Source: Vanessa cardui (taxonomy: Eukaryota; Arthropoda; Insecta; Lepidoptera; Nymphalidae). Taken from it: a stretch of 64,000 nucleotides of DNA. Where the stretch lies: NCBI RefSeq assembly GCF_905220365.1, contig NC_061131.1, positions 7,911,318 to 7,975,317 of the forward strand, read 5' to 3'. Below are positions 45,298-56,585 of the stretch, piece after piece; the first letter of the stretch is position 1, and each line of letters begins with the position of its first letter. The notes under the pieces were generated by a model. The model saw nothing but the letters and a program-made list of their open reading frames with translations. It was not told the origin of the DNA and did no database searches. Made by a program: the position numbers and the translations under genes.

Positions 45298-47178
45298 TAG
45301 CAGACCCGGCCACGCGTTGCTGTGGCTGAGTGATTAAGGAAGGATTTAAAAGACAAAATTTAACACAAATTAACATAGCATTTTTAATTTCATTTTATTT
45401 ATAAATACTCTGATAACCTTTTAGTATAGTTATTTATTATATCTGGGAATACACTTTCGATCAGTTCATTTTTAGTTTGAACAACAGTACAGAAATGTTC
45501 TGGTAATTTTATGCATTGGGTATCTTGATAAAATTGTACTTCACCGTTTCCAATATCTAATAATTGCTGAGAAAATACTCGTGCTGCCGGATCATTTTGG
45601 AGTTGTACTCGCATGTTTTTTGTCAATCTTAGAGTTTTGACGTTTCTCCATGAAAATGATTGTTTTAGACATGCATTGTCAACTGGATCACCGACCATAA
45701 TAATCGCAACTTCATCTACAGTTGGCGCATTGAACCTGCCAGCGTGTCCTCCCGATGGTACTTTGTCAGCTTTAATGACGATTTGATAATTGTCACCTTT
45801 TAATTGTGGTGATACTCTTTTAAACAATTGAATCAGATGATTACGGTTCTCCAAAAAAATTTCTAACGATACTACAATTGATGTCTCTTCTGCTTGTTCA
45901 ATAAAATTATACTGGCATCGCGTTGTCACACGTTCTTCACAACTGCCCATAAAATAGATTTGGAGAAATTTTGGATCTTCATTTGGCATTGGCATCAATG
46001 ACCCTATTTTATGGTACACTTGTCCTTGTATTTTAAATGTTGTTTCAAAATTACGACCATCAGTTGAGAGATCGCAAATTTTTGAAGCTCCAAATGATGT
46101 CATTTGAAAGCAAGAATTAAACTTTCGTGTCTTACGCAAAAATAATTTTGAATCATTTGAAATGCTAGAAAGAAGAGATTTCAAAGGTTCAGGCGGAGTA
46201 GGGAGTGGTAATAATACAACTTTCCCTGAGGCACAACACATGCCAGGTGATTCATTTCGAAATTTTAACGCCTGACAATGTTTGCATATTTTGTTCATCG
46301 CACCGATAGTAACATTGGGATCAGCTGAGTAATTAATGTCTGGTGCATAATTAAACCCAAGACGAACAACTGATTCACGTGTTAATGCACGACTGGTTCG
46401 CTGCCTTTCTCGGTCTCGTTCTCTAATTGAATCTATGTGTTGTCCACGTGCAGCTCTTGTTCTCGATAAATATTCTTGGAGACGATTATCACGCTGTTCT
46501 CTTGATTCATGCGCACGAATATCAGCTATGCGAATTCTTTGAGCTTCATTTTTTTTCTGCTCTTTGTTCGACTGATTCGTGAGCTCTTTCAAGACGCCGT
46601 TGTCGAGCTTTTTTGCTACGGGTATTGTTGAGGTTAGATTTTTTTGGTGGCATTTTACTGAAAATTTTTTGTGAATAAATTCCTTGTACTATTATCTTGT
46701 TGTTCTTATATTTCACTGCATTATGTAACTGTAAATTAGTAGCTATATAGATATCCAAAATAATATACAACAAATGAAAATAAAATGAAAAATGATCCAG
46801 AAAAAGCGATGTCACAGAAAGTATCGATCAAAAAATGGCCACCACCACGTGTAGTGGAAAATGAAATCTACAATTCAACGGTAGCGCCATCTATGATAAG
46901 TTAATGATAAACGGTCTGACAGATTTCTGTAAAAAATCCTATGTGAGGCGCCATCTGTTCGAAATTTTCGTAACTTACAATTAATAACAACAATCAACTT
47001 TGATAATCAGTTTATTGTTATTTATAAATCATTGAGGCCATTAATCGAAATGAAAACTATCCTATCTCTTAAGTTGGACCAAATTACACATAAATGCCAA
47101 ATTTCATCAATATCGGTTGAGTTGGTGAAGAGTTCACTGGGAACATACATTGTGACACTGGATTTTTATATATTAAGA
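45297..47178 (-). mobile_element. Internally deleted Helitron, copy 1
   Basis: On the minus strand the element starts TCTTAATATATAAAAATCCA and ends with a GC hairpin (GCCAC...GTGGC) then CGGGTCTGCTAG, flanked by A and T as Helitron insertion demands. It carries a remnant of the Rep-helicase gene that has lost the replication-initiator and most helicase motifs, so it cannot move without help from another element. The 3' terminus is certain; the 5' base is set within AT repeats and could be off by a few bases. Confidence 0.88.
45399..46653 (-). pseudogene. Helitron Rep-helicase remnant with in-frame internal deletion and one frameshift
   Basis: The full protein would nick and unwind DNA during rolling-circle transposition. 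The likely native ATG is at 46651-46653 (MPPKKSNLNN start). A one-base shift in the A8 run near 46550 moves it out of frame with the long downstream frame, which ends at 45399. The long frame (397 residues from a TTG at 46592) has an Arg/Glu-rich N-terminus, a zinc-knuckle-like CKHC (103-106) and CC (119-120), and a Helitron N-terminal block to about residue 300. It then passes straight into a C-terminal helicase block (NVKTLRLTKNMRVQ, 317-330). The HUH Rep domain and helicase motifs I-IV are absent. The first ATG in the long frame is at residue 99. The frame is otherwise free of stops. Confidence 0.85.
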
Positions 47179-48476
47179 TATATATATCTTATATTTTTTT
47201 AACCTTGCTTTTCTACTATATGTACCACAGATTAAAATACAGCAAAGTGACGTCACCGACCCCATTGCAGTGTCATATTGTCCAAGTAGCGTTTTCGCGC
47301 GTTATTTAAATATGGAATTTTTAATATGATATTTTTCGGCAAATATGTGCTAGAAATAAAAAAAATCGACTTTTACTGGGTTCCTTAACATATACTAAAT
47401 AATATAAAATGGATTTTAAAAACCAGTCTAATAGCCTATTATAACCCGATTAAAATATGTCCTTTTTAAGGACTATCTATAATGATTTTTATTAAGCATA
47501 TAGGATTCTTATTTTAACGTTTTTTCAGCACAAATATCTTAGTCACTGTCTTCGGTGATTTAATATTCCTTTTCTACTTATACTACTAATACTAACTTAT
47601 ACTAACCTAAATTGTTAAAGAAATTTTGCCACGGATTAGCACAGTTAAAACACATTAGGAAATAATAATTAATTAAACAAGTAAATTTGAGTTTATTCAT
47701 AGTCTTTTAAATGTATGAATATATGAATACGTGAAGTGAAAACTTTGTAACTCTTTTTAAGCATATTGCGCGCATGGAGGAGTGTGAGATTTGAAATAGT
47801 TAAAGTTTATATTGAGAAGGAGTGCAGAAAGTTCAAATTTTTACAACGTTTGCGTTACAAATATGTACATACATGTTATATAAAATAAAACTCATAGTTT
47901 GATACGGCCAATATCTGTAATATAAAAACTAAATAAGAAGGTCACGTTATTTGACATATCCTTGTGTTGTTTTTTGTTTGTTATTAATTTTCGTAGTAAC
48001 AAGGTATATCTACACATATTATTATTATTATATGTACTATAATTGGAATATCTGTTTGTAATTTTAAAATAACTGCTTTTTACTATGTATACTTCTACTA
48101 CTTACTTAGGTACTAGGTATTTTTTATATATGCGGTACATATACCAAATGATACATTTTTACATTCTTTCTACTAATCTCTGCAACGACTGGCTCGATTT
48201 TGACGAGACTTTCACTGGCAGGTAGCTGATGTAATAATGAGTAACTTATTTTTAATTTAGAACTGTATATAATAAAAAAACTCACGTAAATATCGTCCAG
48301 TAACGCGCGCATCCCTCGCGCATACTACCATTCCGCCGTCACGGCGGCTGTCTTCTACCAACAACTTAATATCACCAAAGCTGCCTAATTCAGAATTGTT
48401 AAGTTATAGTAAAATTTGTGAACAGAACAATAACTTTTTTGTAAAATTCAAACGCACGCAAACTTGCGGGCATAGC

Positions 48477-48480
<4 letters not shown>

Positions 48481-48519
<39 letters not shown>
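48481..48519. repeat. (TA)n microsatellite
   Basis: This is the second-copy counterpart of 45252-45296, again directly against the Helitron CTAG end. Confidence 0.95.
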
Positions 48520-48520
<1 letters not shown>

Positions 48521-48621
48521 TAGCAGACCCGGCCACGCGTTGCTGTGGCTGAGTGATTAAGGAAGGATTTAAAAGACAAAATTTAACACAAATTAACATA
48601 GCATTTTTAATTTCATTTTAT

Positions 48622-50164
48622 TTATAAATACTCTGATAACCTTTTAGTATAGTTATTTATTATATCTGGGAATACACTTTCGATCAGTTCATTTTTAGTT
48701 TGAACAACAGTACAGAAATGTTCTGGTAATTTTATGCATTGGGTATCTTGATAAAATTGTACTTCACCGTTTCCAATATCTAATAATTGCTGAGAAAATA
48801 CTCGTGCTGCCGGATCATTTTGGAGTTGTACTCGCATGTTTTTTGTCAATCTTAGAGTTTTGACGTTTCTCCATGAAAATGATTGTTTTAGACATGCATT
48901 GTCAACTGGATCACCGACCATAATAATCGCAACTTCATCTACAGTTGGCGCATTGAACCTGCCAGCGTGTCCTCCCGATGGTACTTTGTCAGCTTTAATG
49001 ACGATTTGATAATTGTCACCTTTTAATTGTGGTGATACTCTTTTAAACAATTGAATCAGATGATTACGGTTCTCCAAAAAAATTTCTAACGATACTACAA
49101 TTGATGTCTCTTCTGCTTGTTCAATAAAATTATACTGGCATCGCGTTGTCACACGTTCTTCACAACTGCCCATAAAATAGATTTGGAGAAATTTTGGATC
49201 TTCATTTGGCATTGGCATCAATGACCCTATTTTATGGTACACTTGTCCTTGTATTTTAAATGTTGTTTCAAAATTACGACCATCAGTTGAGAGATCGCAA
49301 ATTTTTGAAGCTCCAAATGATGTCATTTGAAAGCAAGAATTAAACTTTCGTGTCTTACGCAAAAATAATTTTGAATCATTTGAAATGCTAGAAAGAAGAG
49401 ATTTCAAAGGTTCAGGCGGAGTAGGGAGTGGTAATAATACAACTTTCCCTGAGGCACAACACATGCCAGGTGATTCATTTCGAAATTTTAACGCCTGACA
49501 ATGTTTGCATATTTTGTTCATCGCACCGATAGTAACATTGGGATCAGCTGAGTAATTAATGTCTGGTGCATAATTAAACCCAAGACGAACAACTGATTCA
49601 CGTGTTAATGCACGACTGGTTCGCTGCCTTTCTCGGTCTCGTTCTTTTTTTTTTTTTTTTTTTTTATGGTATAGGTTGGCAGACGAGCATATGGCACCTG
49701 ATGGTAAGTGGTCACCATCGCCCATGGACATTAACGCTGTAAGAATCGTCAATGTGCCACCAACCTTGGGAACTAAGATGTTATGTCCCTTGTGCCTGTA
49801 GTTACACTGGCTCACTCACCCTTCAGACCGGAACACAGCAATACTGAGTACTGTTGTTTGGCGGTAGAATAACTGATGAGTGGGTGGTACCTACCCAGAC
49901 GGGCTTGCACAAAGCCCTACCACCAAGAATTCTCTAATTGAATCTATGTGTTGTCCACGTGCAGCTCTTGTTCTCGATAAATATTCTTGGAGACGATTAT
50001 CACGCTGTTCTCTTGATTCATGCGCACGAATATCAGCTATGCGAATTCTTTGAGCTTCATTTTTTTTCTGCTCTTTGTTCGACTGATTCGTGAGCTCTTT
50101 CAAGACGCCGTTGTCGAGCTTTTTTGCTACGGGTATTGTTGAGGTTAGATTTTTTTGGTGGCAT
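48622..50164 (-). pseudogene. Helitron Rep-helicase remnant interrupted by a SINE
   Basis: It shares the native ATG (50162-50164), A8 frameshift and internal deletion of the first copy. The SINE splits the frame after the HIDSIRE block. Upstream codons run into the SINE head and stop at 49891. Downstream, the SINE and its A-tail are read in frame into RDRERQRTSR, giving a chimeric frame ending at 48622. Within the SINE part the first ATG is at 49729-49731. By coincidence the SINE-derived lead (57 residues from a GTG) equals the native lead in length, so both long frames are 397 residues. Confidence 0.8.
49645..49930 (-). mobile_element. Young Metulj-like SINE inside Helitron copy 2
   Basis: The SINE is full-length in the minus orientation, with its A-tail (plus-strand T-run) at the low coordinate and the cttggtggtaggg head at the high one. 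It closely matches the copy at 9034-9328. The empty site is preserved at about 46420 in the first duplicated copy. The target duplication appears to be only ttct, partly masked by the T-run. Confidence 0.93.
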
Positions 50165-50709
50165 TTTACTGAAAATTTTTTGTGAATAAATTCCTTGTAC
50201 TATTATCTTGTTGTTCTTATATTTCACTGCATTATGTAACTGTAAATTAGTAGCTATATAGATATCCAAAATAATATACAACAAATGAAAATAAAATGAA
50301 AAATGATCCAGAAAAAGCGATGTCACAGAAAGTATCGATCAAAAAATGGCCACCACCACGTGTAGTGGAAAATGAAATCTACAATTCAACGGTAGCGCCA
50401 TCTATGATAAGTTAATGATAAACGGTCTGACAGATTTCTGTAAAAAATCCTATGTGAGGCGCCATCTGTTCGAAATTTTCGTAACTTACAATTAATAACA
50501 ACAATCAACTTTGATAATCAGTTTATTGTTATTTATAAATCATTGAGGCCATTAATCGAAATGAAAACTATCCTATCTCTTAAGTTGGACCAAATTACAC
50601 ATAAATGCCAAATTTCATCAATATCGGTTGAGTTGGTGAAGAGTTCACTGGGAACATACATTGTGACACTGGATTTTTATATATTAAGATATATATATCT
50701 TATATTTTT

Positions 50710-51370
50710 ATAGCAATCAATTTAGGTTGCATTTCGTCCAATAGGCGATCACTACACTATAATAACAATAATAATAACATATTCAGATGAGAATCCGTAG
50801 TACTGTTATATTATTATAGCGATATTAATTATAAATTAATCGGCTTGCATTAGTGTCGGTGACGCTCTTGCTTATTAGATATCTTAGTGTGCGTGCCATG
50901 TTAAATGTCAAGATGAGACAGTAAATAAGTTCAAATTAGATTATATTCGTTAATGCACTGCGATAATTTAACGTAAAGGTGGCAGAGGCTATTGGTCGCA
51001 AACACGAGTGTAGATCGTATTCGTATCACCAGTGTTTGCGATATATAATATTTTGCAACACGACACCTGTTTCGACCGGAGTTGCATGGAATGGTGCGGC
51101 GCTAGAGTGGTTTGCTCGCATTTGTTTAGTTTTCATTCATCATTGCTTTAAAGTCCATCTGTGCCGCACATCGTATTTATATTACTAACATTTTGTAAAA
51201 AATAATAGGTAGACGGGGAAGTTCTTTCATATTTTAAAGAAAATATTTGAATTCATTTCAAAAAGTATGTGTTTAATATTAATCAATTATATACGCCCCG
51301 TTATTTGTTACAACTTGTTGCCATCTTGAGTAAAACCGCAATGACTCACCTGTTAGTTTTTTTTTTATTT
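50710..51370. other. Unrecognised DNA
   Basis: No gene or known repeat. A 69-codon frame at 50979-51188 lacks support. Confidence 0.45.
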
Positions 51371-51386
51371 ACAAGAAAAATTACCT

Positions 51387-51953
51387 TTCTTTTTTTTGTT
51401 TTACTAGGAGGAAAGGCATTTACGCCTCCCGCCCGGCCGGGGGACCGGGACGGTTTTGTGAGACTCAACCGGGGCCATAAGGGCCCCGTGTCAGGGCTGA
51501 AGGCCCTGTCATACCCACTAAAACCATCCTCGGATTTCCACCATGCCGCCGAGTGGTGAGGCAACGGGATCGCCCAGGGCATGCAACCGCGACTTGGAAA
51601 GCGCGCCTAGTGCGCGCCTTCCCTCTCATCCGCTATGTGCTCATGTGACCAACTCCCCCGAGTCCACCCCTGGAGGTTTGGCGTAAACGAAGCTGACGCC
51701 CTGCGGCGGAAAATACGGTAGGCCCTGCCACTGACCGCCGGTGTAAAACACCTGGGAGGCTCGAATAGCGAGCCCTCCCACTTTCTCCTAGCCGACGGGG
51801 CCACTCACATGGTTCGCCCTGACGCCAACCAGGAACGTACCAGGAGCAGCCTCGCGGCATCCCTCCCGCCGGTCTTAGCCGTGGCTGACGAGCAAGCTCA
51901 AGCCAGCTCCGTTGCCCAGGGTGCACTACGAGGAGATGACTGACATGCACCCC
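51387..51953 (-). mobile_element. GC-rich non-autonomous retroposon with 16-bp target duplication
   Basis: The insert is 567 bp, strikingly GC-rich in an AT-rich background, and flanked by the perfect 16-bp duplication acaagaaaaattacct (51371-51386 and 51954-51969). Its low-coordinate end is T/poly-T-rich, which is an A-rich tail on the minus strand. The minus-strand 5' end is GGGGTGCATGTCAGTCATCT. It contains several small GC hairpins. Overlapping open frames of 65-105 codons show no domain. It looks like a LINE-derived element joining a 5' end to a 3' end, perhaps from the R1 clade; this assignment is unproven. Confidence 0.85.
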
Positions 51954-51969
51954 ACAAGAAAAATTACCT

Positions 51970-53144
51970 GCTTATTTAAAATAACGACAAAACTTTCCTC
52001 TAACCTAACATACATATATTTTTCTAAGCGATTTCCGTTTCAATTGTGACAGTAAGCTGGATATAATCAAGTAATCTTCAATGTATAAGTAAACTCAAAT
52101 TAGTGGAACTTGAATCTGCGATCTTCGTTTAATCGAAGTGTTCTATCCAGCCGGCTATATCGACTCGCGCGTATGTGGTACTTATTTTCCCTCGTATTGA
52201 ATGTGATTTTTCTGTGACATTTCACAGTTAAAGCATACTCTCTTGGTTTGACAGCTATCAAGTTACGGCATTATCGTTGTCGTTTATATTTATTATTTAA
52301 CTTCACGATAAATAGTATGGTAATTTTAATATGGTAACTGTATGTAACAGTAAATACTTTGTAGCAACGATTATTGGAGTATTTATTCAGTTTATACAGT
52401 TTCAGTTAATTAATACAAGAGACCCAACCTTCTTCGCGCGTTTGTAAGTTATTTAAGGCGAAAATGAAAAGCTATAAAATGAATTAAGTATTCATATTAT
52501 TTTATTGTATTGCGTTGATTAAGAATGTAATGAAAAATTTTAATAAAATTAAATATTAACATCAATTATTAAATATTATTGTGTATCATAAATCAAGTTT
52601 GTCTATGACTTAAAGATTTAAATTTCAGTAATTTTATCGGCTAAGATCAAAATTTTACTGTTATAGCTCATTGTTTATTTTTTCAATTTTAAAGAAAACG
52701 GTTTTTTTGGACAAAAACCGTCAAAGTTAAGTCATTCGGGCACAAAATACAAACAACCTTCATCGTTTCTGGGTTTTCTATGAAAGCCTAGCTCTATCAA
52801 AATCCTTTAAGTGGTTTGTTTATTAAAATCGAAGATACAGACAGAAACAGAAATTCACTTTGTTTGTTGACATTATTTTTAATTGAAATTTAGTTAATAC
52901 GATTAAAAATTTAAAAACTTCATTCTGTTTTCTATTGTATGAAATAACATTTTAGTTTCGGATTAGAGATAGCAGTAAAGTTCGAAAAGTTAGAAAGATT
53001 GAAAAGCGGTCACGAGACGTATACTTCCTTTCAAATACGTTCGGAGATCAGATAAGAAATGCTATTACAAATGCTTACTTTTTAATTTTCGATAGATATA
53101 TTGATATATCTTTAAAATATAATAAAATATATTTATATAAAAAA
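51970..53144. other. Mostly unrecognised AT-rich DNA
   Basis: A decayed tRNA-SINE trace lies at about 52095-52180 on the minus strand (ttgaatctgcgatcttcg, then a tctatccagccggctatat block). Nothing else is recognised. Confidence 0.4.
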
Positions 53145-53412
53145 GACTTATTAAATAAATATATAATAAATATATAAATAAATATATAAATGAGACAACA
53201 TCACATACATTATTCTGATCCCAATGTAAGTAGTTAGAGCACTTGTGTTATGGAAAATCAGAAGTAACGACGGCACCACGAACACCCGGACCCAAGACAA
53301 CATAGAAAACTAATGATAATCTTCATCGACTCGGCCGGGAATCGAACCCGGGACCTCGGAGTGGCGTACTCATGAAAACCGGTGTACACACCACTCGACC
53401 ACTGAGGTCGTC
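53145..53412 (-). mobile_element. tRNA-derived SINE (family S2), reverse
   Basis: On the minus strand it begins gacgacctcagtggtcgagt, with a B-box-type cgggttcgattcccgg and a long tRNA-unrelated body, and ends atgtgatgttgtctca with an ATTT-rich tail. It is the better of the two S2 copies and was probably mobilised by a LINE recognising that tail. Confidence 0.8.
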
Positions 53413-54099
53413 AATTTTAACTTTATTAAATTCTTAATCATAATTTAATAATTCTGCAAACTAACAACTAGTTCCGTAATTAGTTCAAACCGTCTACGTA
53501 GTACATCATATTCCAATATGGCGTTATAAAAAGTGTTTATATTTGCAAAACAAGATGGATGTTCTCAAGGATATGAAATTATTATATGTTTTTACATTTG
53601 TATGTTTTATTTCGATTTTTTCCTGCTGTAAAAGCAATAAACGTTAGTGTAAAGGGAAAAAAGATAAATAACTCAGTTCCTTTGCGGCGGAACCCATTCC
53701 CTGTTTTTTTTAGTTTGTTGCGCGCAGTTAATTACTTATTCTTATTTTGTATTCAAACTGTGACACCAATGACTTTCAGGTAAAATCTAGATGTATATGT
53801 TTGGCCTTACTTCCTAATATTATTAATGTTCTATGCGCAAAAGTAGTAAATTCAAACGTATGATTTTATCTGAAAGTTCGTCGTTACAGATGAAATTTAT
53901 AATAAGTGGTTCGAAATATTAATTGCCTCCTTCGACGATAGAAGACAGATTGCTTGTTTGTTCAGAGAATCTAAATTACGACAGCGGGGAATCCTTGTCA
54001 ACGTTATACACAAATATAATTTCTTTAGTAGGTATGTAACTATTTATAGGCACGATACAGAGTGAATTTAATTACTCCATCGTATAATATTTTTTTAAA
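53413..54099. other. Unrecognised AT-rich DNA
   Basis: A 65-codon frame at 53586-53783 has no support as a gene. Confidence 0.45.
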
Positions 54100-54545
54100 T
54101 TCATAGCTAGGCAGACGGGCAAATAGAAAAGTGACCTTCTGAGTGTATACTAGATAATAGACCCTTTAAATATAACCATTACTAAGGTTTTATTTTGGGA
54201 ACTAAGACGACATTTCCGAAGGGACCGGAGTATTGTACCGGAACGAAACAATACCAAGTACTGTTAGGTGTTAAAGTATGCAGTGGTACTTAACCAGACA
54301 CCTGACCAGGGCTTGCACAATGCATGCCGCTGCAGATCCGCCGTAGACGACCGGGGAGGAGGAAAAGGCGCTACGCGAACCTTCTCCCCCCGCCTCAATA
54401 GGCGCCGCAGGGACCAGGGGGGGTCTCAGTACCCTGGGAAACCCCCTAGTTATTGGTGGTCAGGGCGTCACGGTAGCATGCGTAAGCGATCCCTAAAAAA
54501 GCGAAAAAAAGGGCTTGCACAATGCCCTAACACCAATAACGCCAT
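54100..54545 (-). mobile_element. Old Metulj-like SINE, reverse, split by a later insertion
   Basis: The minus-strand order of the SINE is visible: a degraded aggcagacggg near the start, gggaactaag, gaccgg-agtattg, caagtactgttaggtg and the head gggcttgcacaatgc. The head string appears twice because a retroposon landed in it (54324-54510). Confidence 0.7.
54324..54510 (+). mobile_element. Nested GC-rich retroposon with 15-bp target duplication
   Basis: This 187-bp insert ends in an A-rich tail (aaaaaagcgaaaaaaa) and is flanked by the perfect duplication gggcttgcacaatgc (54309-54323 and 54511-54525). The GC-rich body does not resemble its AT-rich surroundings. It is probably a short, 5'-truncated LINE copy, but I cannot name its source. 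Confidence 0.85.
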
Positions 54546-55084
54546 TCTCTCAAAATATTTGATCCGTATTAAATACTCTATTACTTTTTAACATAAAATT
54601 AATCTGTTAGCAATTCTGTTCATGTTGTTTATTAACATACGTTTATTTACTTTTAGGATTTTTTAGTTACAATTGTGCGTTTCACAAATACAGCCCTCGT
54701 GTTTTCCTTATACTGCCAAGATATGTCTCGAGCACTTTTAGTTACATATTGATACATATGTTTTACTCTTTGGTGAGTAAGCTGTTAATAATCTTCCAAG
54801 AATATTGCCAAATCCTTTACACCTTACTATGGGTGAATTATAAATAAAGTCCAGTGCATATAATATCAAAATTGTTTTATGAGGCTGCTTTTTCTCCAAC
54901 GCTATGGTAGAGCTTTTAATATCTGCAATAAATGACTTATGTAACACTTATAAATCATCATGAGATAAAATAATGCCATCACTTTAAATGAAACATTAAT
55001 ACAACATCAGTTAAATAGATAATTCTGATAGGACTATTTTAATAACTAACACTAGCCTTTGTATGATAAAAACTGTATTAATGT

Positions 55085-55555
55085 ATTGAATGATTTGCAC
55101 TAGGTGTAAGGATAAGCTTATAACGCCAAGCGTCCTACTCCGCAAAGTCAATAAGTCCTTCTTGGGGCAGGGTATCCGCTTCTATAATAAAATTCCGCAG
55201 ATATTTTTAAATTTGCCGTTTAGTAAATTCAAATCGTTTATAAAAAATACATTGGTAGAAAAAGCATATTATTCAATACAAGATTTTATAGATGATAAAA
55301 AAGCGTGGAGCTAATACCTGTTGACTTTCAAGCAGGATATATTATTTTAAATAATTGTATTTAACTAACACGACTTTGTATTTTTAAATGTTAAAAAAGA
55401 GTAACTACTGAGTTTCTTGCCGGTTCTTCTCGGTAGAATCTACTTTCCGAAACGGTGGTAGTTTCACTTAATTGTAAAATGACGATTCAAAAGTGCTTGT
55501 AAAAGCCTACTTTAATAAAGTTTATTTTGATTTGATTTGAATAAGATATAGGATT
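55085..55555 (+). mobile_element. 3' end of a 5'-truncated LINE
   Basis: The segment has the final ~75 codons of a LINE ORF2, a 3' untranslated region with ctgagtttcttgccggttct and tctcggtagaatctactttc, an AATAAAG-type signal and a (GATTT)n tail. I recall this 3' end as common in lepidopteran genomes. The true 5' boundary is uncertain. Confidence 0.7.
55090..55314 (+). pseudogene. LINE ORF2 C-terminal remnant
   Basis: Seventy-four codons from an ATG end at TAA. The text FYNKIPQIFLNLPFSKFKS and FIKNTLVEKAYYSIQDFIDD is typical of the C-terminus beyond the reverse transcriptase of a LINE, where FYN-LP and FK-L motifs recur. No catalytic residues are included, so it is a dead tail. It sits directly before the matching 3' untranslated region. 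Confidence 0.7.
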
Positions 55556-56189
55556 ATATATTACATACAACACAGCCGGTTTAAAAATATAAGGTATTAA
55601 TAGTTACCTAGACGTAGACTGGCAAATACATATTTAACATTTCACGTATGATTCGTGCCAGAATGCGAATCGAACAATTTGCCAATAATTCTGTCCCAAG
55701 GCAATAACTGAGATGACGCATAACAGAAATAGGTGATATTCAGAACGAAATACCTGATTATAGCTATTTTTCCGTCATTTTACAATAAGAAAATCGGTTA
55801 GTTTTTTTAATTAAATAAACTTATTTTAGTATCGGAAACTCGATATCTGTATGCATATAATGGTACTTATAATTTATCTGATATCAATGATTGTATACAT
55901 ATAAAATGTTTAAATGTTTGTCAAACTTAATTTAAATTTATTCAGAACAATGTTGATGTTATTATATATTTAATAGATATTTTACAATTAATTAACTAAA
56001 TATTTATTACGATATAAATTGTAAATATCAGACTATACGACACAAATTACATGTAGCCTCGGCAAAATTCGTTAAACCGATCCAACATCCGAATTAGGTG
56101 CGCCTTCTTATGCGAAAAATTTCTCTACGCAAACTTAATAATTTGTTATGATATACAATTAAATACATTCGCCACGATCACATTTAAAA
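55556..56189. other. Unrecognised AT-rich DNA
   Basis: No gene or known repeat. Confidence 0.45.
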
Positions 56190-56500
56190 GTAGTAAAGTA
56201 ACAGCCTGTAAATTTCCCACTGCTGGGCTAATGGCCGCCTCTCCCATTAAGGAGAGGGCTTGAAACATATTCCACCACGCTGTTCCAATGCAGGTTGTTG
56301 GAATGCTCATGTGGCAGAATTTCAATGATAGTAGGCACATGCAGGTTTCCTCACGATGTTTTCCTTCACCGCCGAGCACGAGATGAATTATAAACACAAA
56401 TTAAGCACACATATATATATATAGTGGTGCTTGCCTGGGTTTGAACCCGAAATCATCGGTTAAGATGCACGTGTTCTAACCATTGAGCCATCTCGGCTCA
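56190..56500 (-). mobile_element. Full tRNA-derived SINE (family S1), reverse
   Basis: On the minus strand: gagccgagatggctcaatgg head, cgggttcaaacccaggcaag, caccgccg... body, gtgaggaaacctgcatgtgc, a ccaacaacctgcattggaac block, and an end reading aaatttacaggctgttac. It is collinear with 20958-21265. Confidence 0.85.
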
Positions 56501-56530
56501 TGACATTTGTTTTTTTTAAATTTGCCGATG

Positions 56531-56531
56531 C

Positions 56532-56581
<50 letters not shown>
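56531..56581. repeat. (TA)n microsatellite
   Basis: About 25 TA units. It lies just beyond the S1 SINE and is not adjacent to a visible Helitron end. Confidence 0.95.

Positions 56582-56585
<4 letters not shown>

Larger units (their letters stand above)
43976..47198. repeat. Tandem duplication, first copy (about 3.2 kb)
   Basis: The segment from aaccttgcttttctactata to the tatcttatattttt end recurs immediately downstream (47201-50709), with an offset of 3225 bases at the left end. The two copies read as nearly identical; one clear difference is aaaata versus aacata in the ccttaa-atatacta string. It contains about 1.3 kb of other DNA plus a Helitron at the same position in both copies. Confidence 0.95.
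48520..50689 (-). mobile_element. Internally deleted Helitron, copy 2, carrying a SINE
   Basis: It has the same ends and the same internal deletion as 45297-47178. It is longer only because a Metulj-like SINE has inserted in its coding remnant. It arose by segmental duplication, not by a second transposition, because the flanking 1.3 kb is duplicated too. Confidence 0.88.
47201..50709. repeat. Tandem duplication, second copy (with a SINE insertion)
   Basis: The copy follows the first head-to-tail. It is about 285 bases longer because of a SINE at 49645-49930, offset slightly by a shorter TA tract. The left junction reads attttt-tt-aacctt, with two extra T residues between the copies. Confidence 0.95.

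Noticed and set aside
51346..51950. Several GC-rich open frames of 65-105 codons
   Set aside because: Long frames arise easily in this GC-rich insert; none shows a domain, and they span insert boundaries.
53330..53412. tRNA gene candidate on the minus strand
   Set aside because: Same reasoning: it is the head of an S2 SINE whose body recurs at 23466.
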